Shown here in pieces: positions 19,767 to 24,867 of a stretch of 24,867 nt of DNA. The notes under the pieces are model-generated. The model was not told the origin of the DNA, searched no databases, and saw only the letters and a list, made by a program, of their open reading frames with translations. Source of the stretch: Dissophora ornata (taxonomy: Eukaryota > Mortierellomycota > Mortierellomycetes > Mortierellales > Mortierellaceae); the NCBI GenBank assembly GCA_025201705.1, contig MU617061.1, forward strand, positions 1 through 24,867. Direction: 5' to 3'. The position numbers and the translations under genes were made by a program. Position 1 is the stretch's first letter. Each line of letters starts with the position of its first letter.

Positions 19767-20239
19767 TCAGCAGGACTAGATTTTCCACACTCAGAGCTGT
19801 GTGTTAGCGAGAGAATGCGTGTCTCTATGGAGTGTATGTAGACCACCCTCGGGGACTAAAGGATTCTATGTGCTTTGTTCAGGAGCCAGGCTATTCGAAG
19901 TATGAATAAAGAGTGCAGTGGTACTCCAACTTAGGAGCAACCACTTTTTCCAAAAAAAAAAAAAAAAAAAAAAGGGATTACAAACGCGGTCTTACAGAAA
20001 TGTTCGGAATGTATGTAGTCCCACAGTGTCGCATGCTTACCACCACAATTTTTGTTTCTTTCGCTATTGACCTTCTACAAGAAAGGGGAAGTCTAGGAAG
20101 GCTTGTGGATCGCGCGGAAGGAGACAAAAAATGTCGTCGATTTTTTAGTGACAAAAGCTACCAAATAGGAAACGTGGTTTTTCTTTGACATTGCGAAAAA
20201 TCACGTCCCTACCACACACAGAAGATCGTAAAGAATTCG
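19767..20239. other. Intergenic stretch with A21 homopolymer
   Basis: Between the coding-like segment and the promoter of the orphan gene. It contains a 21-A run (about 19953-19973). No domain appears in any frame. Confidence 0.5.
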
Positions 20240-20696
20240 GAGCAATATAAAGAGCGCGCGTCTTTTTTGATCGACTATGAAGGATATACTCTATTAGAAA
20301 AAGTAAAAAAAGTCCACAGGCATTATACACAACGACGGCTCTCCTTAAAAGACGCGACGCGATTTTCTCTTCAAACCGCAATTTAAAAAAAAAATACGCA
20401 AGTTCCAACACCTAAAAGAACAACAATATCCTTGGGCCTTACCCGAGACTCTTTTACGCGTATCGTCGGAGGTAATTTTCCTCTCTCTACGCGTCTTTGT
20501 AATAACCCTTTCTTTGTGGTTCTACTACACGTTTCTGACTCGATTTTTTTTCTATTCAAAAACCAACGCGTCTTGGCGCGACTTTTACTAAAAATTTTTT
20601 ATTCATCGACCCGTAGTCTTGAAAGCCTAGAACCCGCGTTTTTATTCCTCCCACTACTACTTTCATCTTCATCTCTTCATCTCATCATCTACAGTA
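20240..20696 (+). promoter_or_regulatory. Upstream region of the orphan gene with repeated CGCGTCTT / ACGCGT motifs
   Basis: A TATA-like ATATAAAG lies at 20245-20252. The 8-mer CGCGTCTT occurs at 20257-20264, 20490-20497 and 20567-20574, and inverted (AAGACGCG) at 20349-20356. ACGCGT, the MluI cell-cycle box bound by MBF-type factors in yeasts, occurs at 20456-20461, 20489-20494 and 20566-20571. A TTGGCGCGA stretch next to the last copy resembles an E2F-type core. Just before the start codon, a pyrimidine-rich CATCATCTACAG ends at 20694, three bases before the ATG. It looks like a splice acceptor, so a 5'UTR intron (for example from GTAATT near 20471) is possible. The regulatory role is inferred from motif density only. 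Confidence 0.45.
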
Positions 20697-23600
20697 ATGA
20701 GTAACCCGGAAGAACGGTCCAGTTCCGACCCTAATCACATATATCGATCGTACACTTCAACTGCACGTACTGCTATACCAAATTTGGATGTCGTGGGGAC
20801 CCTACATAATCTCGGAAACAATCTGGTGGGAACTGGAAATCATAGTAGACTGCCTTCTTCAGGTTATGGTAGCTATGTCAGCAATGAAGGGGGAGTAAAC
20901 TTTATTGGAACTTTCCCTCCTCCTTTGATCAGCGCGAACAGGATCCATGGGAACATTAGCAACAACGACGCGGATGTGATATCTGGCGATAGTGCAGATG
21001 ACGATGGCTACGAAGGCGATGATGGCTACGAAGATCGTGATCAAGCTTATGAAGACGACGAAGAAGACGAAGAAGACGAAGAAGACGAAGAAGAACACAT
21101 AATCCTTGCAACGAATGAGAGCCGTCGTAACAAACGCCATAACCAAATTGCGGCATTCGAACATGAGCATAATGACGGCGCTGAAATCGAAGTTGAAATG
21201 TCCGATCCAGCAACGGATTCGGAAACGGAAACGGATGAATCTGTAGGCTGGGACCATGAATTGGACGGCCCAGATGATATTTACTATTGTTTTCATGATT
21301 TCCTTCCTTACTCTGAGTACGATCCGGAGAACATGAAAGTGCGTCATTGTATTGACCAACTCTACGGGCAGCTCAACCGTGCCGAGAGCTTGACCGTCGC
21401 TGCCGATGCTAGGACCGATGGACTCCCTTCACCGCCCTCCAATGTTCGGGAACTAGTCAACCGCCTCATCCAAGATCACCTCCCTCAATTCTGGAATCAC
21501 CGCGCTCAAGACCCTGCACTGAACCGATTAAAGAACAAACCGGTCTGGAACTCTCGTCCACACGAGCATGCTATGCTTATTTCCTGTGTGGAATGCGGGT
21601 ACAAGTTCCACAAGAAGCTTTTATACGATGCACCAGCCTCCCTACGACAGGCAGATCGCGCAGAGAAGCTTAGAAAGAGAGTAGAAAATGACGGGATAGC
21701 AGAGAGAAGCAAGCCCAAAGTTAGGAAGCTGATTAGGGCTATGGAGCTGTATGAAGGACGCGTGATCCAGGACAACTCGCACTTCACGAGGGCTGACACC
21801 AACGACGTCATGAACAATAACCGCCGACAGCGAACCTTCGACGGCAACCTGGACTACCTTGGAGTCAAAGAAGAGGATCATGCGGCTGCGCCTAACTTGG
21901 ATAAATTCAAGGACATGGAGGAATATTTGAATGCACAAGGGGAACATGAAGAACAGGACGACCAAGAGGAACAGGACGACGAAGAAGAGCAGGACGAAGA
22001 TGAACAGGTTGATCAAGAAAAATCAGATGAGAAAAGGAAGTTTTCCTGTGCTCGCAATTGGGGAGCGGGGAAGAAGAAGGTCAGCAAGCTTCATCTTGGA
22101 TGGGATATTGTCCTCGGTCATAATCACTCCTATATCCCGATACCCCCATTCCGGCCCAGCTCCACCATTGACCCTGCGAGCATGCAACCGGCAGCGTCGC
22201 ATAGTGCATACTATCCGGCCCGGTCTCTTATGGCCTCGTTCACGCATATCTTGCCTCGCCGTGTGGAGTTCCATCAGAATCAACTCCGGAAGCTGTTCAC
22301 GTATTTTATATGGCACCGTTGGTTCGACTGCGACATGCAAGCGATTACAATCAGGAAGGCGTACAAGGAACTCTGGCCCTTGTTCCTGCTGCGAGATGAA
22401 GATCCTGAACCTGATACAAATGATGTCACAAGCTACAAACAGTACGAAAAAGACAAAGATAAAAGAAGGAAGGCGAGGAGACGTCGGGAGCAGACGAAGA
22501 GACGCAATGAACAGATGCGAGGAGCACGCGACGGACAAGCACACAAACGTGATGAACAGGCGGGGAGCGGACGGAAGAGGAAGAAGGGGCGAGATAATAA
22601 CAGTGACGAAGAAGATGATGGTGGTGACGGACCCAGATCTGTAGCAGATGAAATCGAGCGCAAGAGATTGTTGTCGTTGGAAGGCCGATTTACAACTTGC
22701 TTTAACAAAGGGCTGATGAACCATAACGTCTTGGTGAGGAGTTATGAAGTGACTACCAACGAGAAAGTTAGGGCAAACAGACAAAGACTGCGAGGATGGG
22801 TACTGGGCGCCCCCTACCTTTTCCAAGACGAATCTAGCGATGACGACGGCAACGAAGAGCAGAAAAAAAAAGAAAAAGCCGACAAGAAAGTGTACAGGTA
22901 CATGGCAAAGCCGCCCCCATTCAAGGACATTTTTTATGGCCTCCGCCTGCTGAACACGAAGCTCACGCGTCCTGAGGCTCCGGATGCTCTCCCTATGCTC
23001 ACTCAGCGATTGAAAGGCCAGATTAGAAGGGCAGAGATACGGCGCGAAAGCAACCATTTCGTCGTTCCGGAATACGGACCGTGCGGGAGGGAGGACGAGC
23101 AAAATGAAGACACCGTGGATTTACGACATTCAAGGCAAAACAAGATCCGCACAGCATCACGGCCTCAAACGCGACATCAAACGCGGCCTCAAACACGACA
23201 TCAAACGCAACATCAATCGCGATATCAAACGCAACCTCGAACGCAACCGAGGACCAGGTCTCAGACTCATGCTAATGCAAGCCTTGCCACCGTGCAACCT
23301 TCAAAACAAACCAGGAACGACACAACTTTACGACATCAAAAGCGACCAAGAACCATATCTAGCGCTCCTGTTATCACGAATACGCCAGTTTTTCAGCATC
23401 GATTGCAGCCTGCAGCGCCTGCCGCACATCTTGCTCCCTTATACACCCATGCGTTCATGTCTCAACCTTCACCCGCTGCTATTATTAACCATCCAGCGCT
23501 TGCTCAGCATTGGTCTGCTCTGCAAGGTGGCTATCCTGTCTTGCAACAACCTTCATCCTCCGCGTTCCAAATGCCCCAGATCGACTATTCAACATTCCAC

Positions 23601-23849
23601 ACAGGGACTTTGAACCAAGTGAACCAGGGGAATATGTTTATGAACCCCAATAATTCCTTGCCAAAACCAGAAGCTGAAGGAGATCTTCGTGACAGTCTGC
23701 TCTCACTTGCCCAAGCTTTCAATCAACTCCCGGATGCGACCAGCAACACCAATCCCAACCCTAACCTCCACGACGACTTTGACATGTATTTTGATATTGA
23801 CAGCGCTACGACTCAAACCCCTGGAAACAATGACTCGCCCAACGCCTAG
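20697..23849 (+). CDS. Large orphan protein with acidic, basic and Gln/Arg/Thr-rich segments
   Basis: A 1050-codon uninterrupted frame from an ATG at 20697 to TAG at 23847-23849. I do not recognise a family. Features in order: Ser/Gly/Asn-rich start (1-95); Asp/Glu tract (about 99-134); a region that looks folded (about 185-385) containing the Cys pair SCVECGYKFHKK; a second acidic Glu/Gln tract (about 415-450); a second folded-looking region (about 460-580) with RKLFTYFIWHRWFDCDMQAI and then RKAYKELWPLFLL; a strongly basic Lys/Arg stretch (about 584-640) that could be a nuclear localisation signal or nucleic-acid contact; a third conserved-looking part (about 645-810); tandem RHQTRPQT-type repeats (about 822-858); and a Pro/Gln/Asn-rich tail. 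No signal peptide or membrane helix is visible. A nuclear protein is a guess. The C-terminus may be altered by splicing (see next entry). Confidence 0.8.
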   Translation: MSNPEERSSSDPNHIYRSYTSTARTAIPNLDVVGTLHNLGNNLVGTGNHSRLPSSGYGSYVSNEGGVNFIGTFPPPLISANRIHGNISNNDADVISGDSADDDGYEGDDGYEDRDQAYEDDEEDEEDEEDEEEHIILATNESRRNKRHNQIAAFEHEHNDGAEIEVEMSDPATDSETETDESVGWDHELDGPDDIYYCFHDFLPYSEYDPENMKVRHCIDQLYGQLNRAESLTVAADARTDGLPSPPSNVRELVNRLIQDHLPQFWNHRAQDPALNRLKNKPVWNSRPHEHAMLISCVECGYKFHKKLLYDAPASLRQADRAEKLRKRVENDGIAERSKPKVRKLIRAMELYEGRVIQDNSHFTRADTNDVMNNNRRQRTFDGNLDYLGVKEEDHAAAPNLDKFKDMEEYLNAQGEHEEQDDQEEQDDEEEQDEDEQVDQEKSDEKRKFSCARNWGAGKKKVSKLHLGWDIVLGHNHSYIPIPPFRPSSTIDPASMQPAASHSAYYPARSLMASFTHILPRRVEFHQNQLRKLFTYFIWHRWFDCDMQAITIRKAYKELWPLFLLRDEDPEPDTNDVTSYKQYEKDKDKRRKARRRREQTKRRNEQMRGARDGQAHKRDEQAGSGRKRKKGRDNNSDEEDDGGDGPRSVADEIERKRLLSLEGRFTTCFNKGLMNHNVLVRSYEVTTNEKVRANRQRLRGWVLGAPYLFQDESSDDDGNEEQKKKEKADKKVYRYMAKPPPFKDIFYGLRLLNTKLTRPEAPDALPMLTQRLKGQIRRAEIRRESNHFVVPEYGPCGREDEQNEDTVDLRHSRQNKIRTASRPQTRHQTRPQTRHQTQHQSRYQTQPRTQPRTRSQTHANASLATVQPSKQTRNDTTLRHQKRPRTISSAPVITNTPVFQHRLQPAAPAAHLAPLYTHAFMSQPSPAAIINHPALAQHWSALQGGYPVLQQPSSSAFQMPQIDYSTFHTGTLNQVNQGNMFMNPNNSLPKPEAEGDLRDSLLSLAQAFNQLPDATSNTNPNPNLHDDFDMYFDIDSATTQTPGNNDSPNA
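23160..23267 (+). repeat. Imperfect 12-24 bp tandem repeat inside the orphan gene
   Basis: Degenerate units of the form CATCAAACGCG / CCTCAAACGCG recur, encoding alternating HQT, PQT and R residues. Unit spacing keeps the reading frame, and the repeat also keeps the +1 frame open, which explains the long shadow frame there. Confidence 0.8.
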
Positions 23850-24000
23850 AAATGAGGAGTTCAATTCTTCTCTGCCTCAGATTTTAGACACAGGATATGG
23901 TATGCATCAGAGTGGGACCTCTACAACACAGGATAACTTCGGTATGCAGCATGACCCTTTGCAGGACAACGACGAGACCGAGTCGAATGATCAATGGTGA
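23850..24000 (+). CDS. Possible alternative C-terminal exon of the orphan gene
   Basis: After the TAG at 23847-23849 the +1 frame continues for about 50 codons, beginning NEEFNSSLPQILDTGYGMHQ and ending in an acidic DNDETESNDQW and TGA. Its composition matches the preceding tail. A GT at 23786-23787 (GTATTT) and the stop itself (CCTAG at 23845-23849) would form a 64-nt intron. Removing it joins ...FD + ATA + N-E-E-F in phase and yields 1079 aa instead of 1050. The putative intron is shorter than the other introns here (101-191 nt, apart from the 813-nt one), so this is a hypothesis. A genuine frameshift or plain 3'UTR are alternatives. Confidence 0.35.
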
Positions 24001-24606
24001 GAACGGAAGAGTGCAGAGCGCAGACCGATGTCGCAGACAGCTCTCTACAAAGTAAATAACGAATAAAGAATCACTGACACCGCATTGAGTCTCAGGGCAA
24101 TCGCCCTCCGCTGCTTTATTTTCTCATGCTGTTGTTCGCGTTTTTTAACTCTTAACATCCCCTCCATTCGACTGGAAGCAAAGATTGGACAACGTATTGT
24201 TCTGCTGGAAGACGTCTATTATTAATACACATTGTTTAAAAAAATACAGGAGTTTCTGGCGACTGCCAGATGTCATCGCTCATTGGTGCTCTAGAATCTA
24301 CACATCACGATCATACGCCTCGACATGTCGTTAGTCTGATAAAAGACAACAAAATAGTACGACGCGTCTCAGCAGAGCCAACATGGAAGAATGATCGATA
24401 GATTTTCAGCGCCTTTCAAAACTGTAGTATCACGCGTCTGTAAAGTGCAGATTATAACAACGTTTATTCCCCAACTCACTTATGCGCAAAAAAAACCACC
24501 TTGCAACAAGGTATAGAAAAAAAAATCTTGAATTTTTTTCGATTGTATTTTTGCGTTGTTGCGAGAGAGAAAGAAAAGAAGTAGAAGTAAAAAAGAAACG
24601 AATAGT
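24001..24606. other. Convergent 3' intergenic region
   Basis: This lies between the orphan gene (+) and the ubiquitin-eL40 gene (-) and should hold both 3'UTRs. AATAAAGAATC at about 24061 fits a polyadenylation signal for the plus gene. ACGCGT occurs twice (24362-24367 and 24432-24437). A/T runs at 24487-24540 fit the minus-strand 3'UTR. No gene is seen. Confidence 0.6.

Positions 24607-24867
<261 letters not shown>

Noticed and set aside
22023..23102. 359-codon minus frame antisense to the orphan gene
   Set aside because: Its composition (Phe/Leu/Ser/Pro-rich, poly-Ser and poly-Phe) mirrors the acidic and basic codons on the plus strand. No domain seen.
23104..23613. 169-codon plus frame with an RDIKRGLKHDIKRN-type repeat
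   Set aside because: It is the +1 shadow of the tandem repeat in the orphan gene, which has the far longer frame.

Overview
The window looks like euchromatic chromosome from an early-diverging filamentous fungus, probably Mortierellomycotina. That placement is an inference: it rests on intron style (GTAAGT/GTAAAT-type donors, introns mostly 100-190 nt with T-rich tracts), pyrimidine-rich leaders, Ser/Gln-rich proteins, and a leucine-rich-repeat protein of the kind abundant in that group. I see no transposon, CRISPR array, plasmid or virus gene, rRNA or recognisable tRNA.

Layout from left to right. 98-346 (+) is the last exon of a mitochondrial carrier. 614-1705 (-) is an RBM18-type RNA-binding protein with 3 exons. 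1781-3558 (-) is a DNAJB12/DNAJB14/Hlj1-type ER membrane J-protein with 4 exons. 5154-7202 (+) is a PAQR/adiponectin-receptor/Izh-type membrane protein with 2 exons. 7668-9742 (-) is a HTATSF1/CUS2 U2 snRNP-associated splicing factor with 6 exons. 10186-11231 (-) is a SWI5 recombination mediator with 4 exons. 12470-13648 (+) is a HAPSTR1/C16orf72-like protein with a ~96-residue glutamine-rich tract. 14196-15377 (-) is a Cof-type HAD phosphatase. 15759-18213 (-) is a leucine-rich-repeat protein whose first exon is uncertain. 18214-20696 is gene-poor but holds an ATG-less, coding-like segment on the minus strand (19488-19766) and a promoter with a repeated CGCGTCTT motif. 20697-23849 (+, possibly spliced to 24000) is a ~1050-residue orphan protein. 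24607-24867 (-) is the 3' part of the ubiquitin-eL40 fusion gene.

Exon joins were worked out by hand from GT-AG sites and reading phase. The multi-exon CDSs of the RBM18, DNAJ, PAQR, CUS2 and SWI5 genes each sum to a whole number of codons and rebuild continuous family motifs across the junctions. Several long open frames begin with TTG or GTG rather than ATG, and I moved those starts inward.

The genes are housekeeping functions (RNA processing, ER protein quality control, lipid/zinc-related signalling, recombination, translation) and do not form one pathway or cluster. I do not find a clearly new system. The best leads are the orphan gene at 20697 with its repeated promoter motif and two possible C-termini, the unexplained minus-strand segment at 19488-19766, the polyglutamine HAPSTR1-like protein, and the SWI5 protein with a long charged N-terminus.
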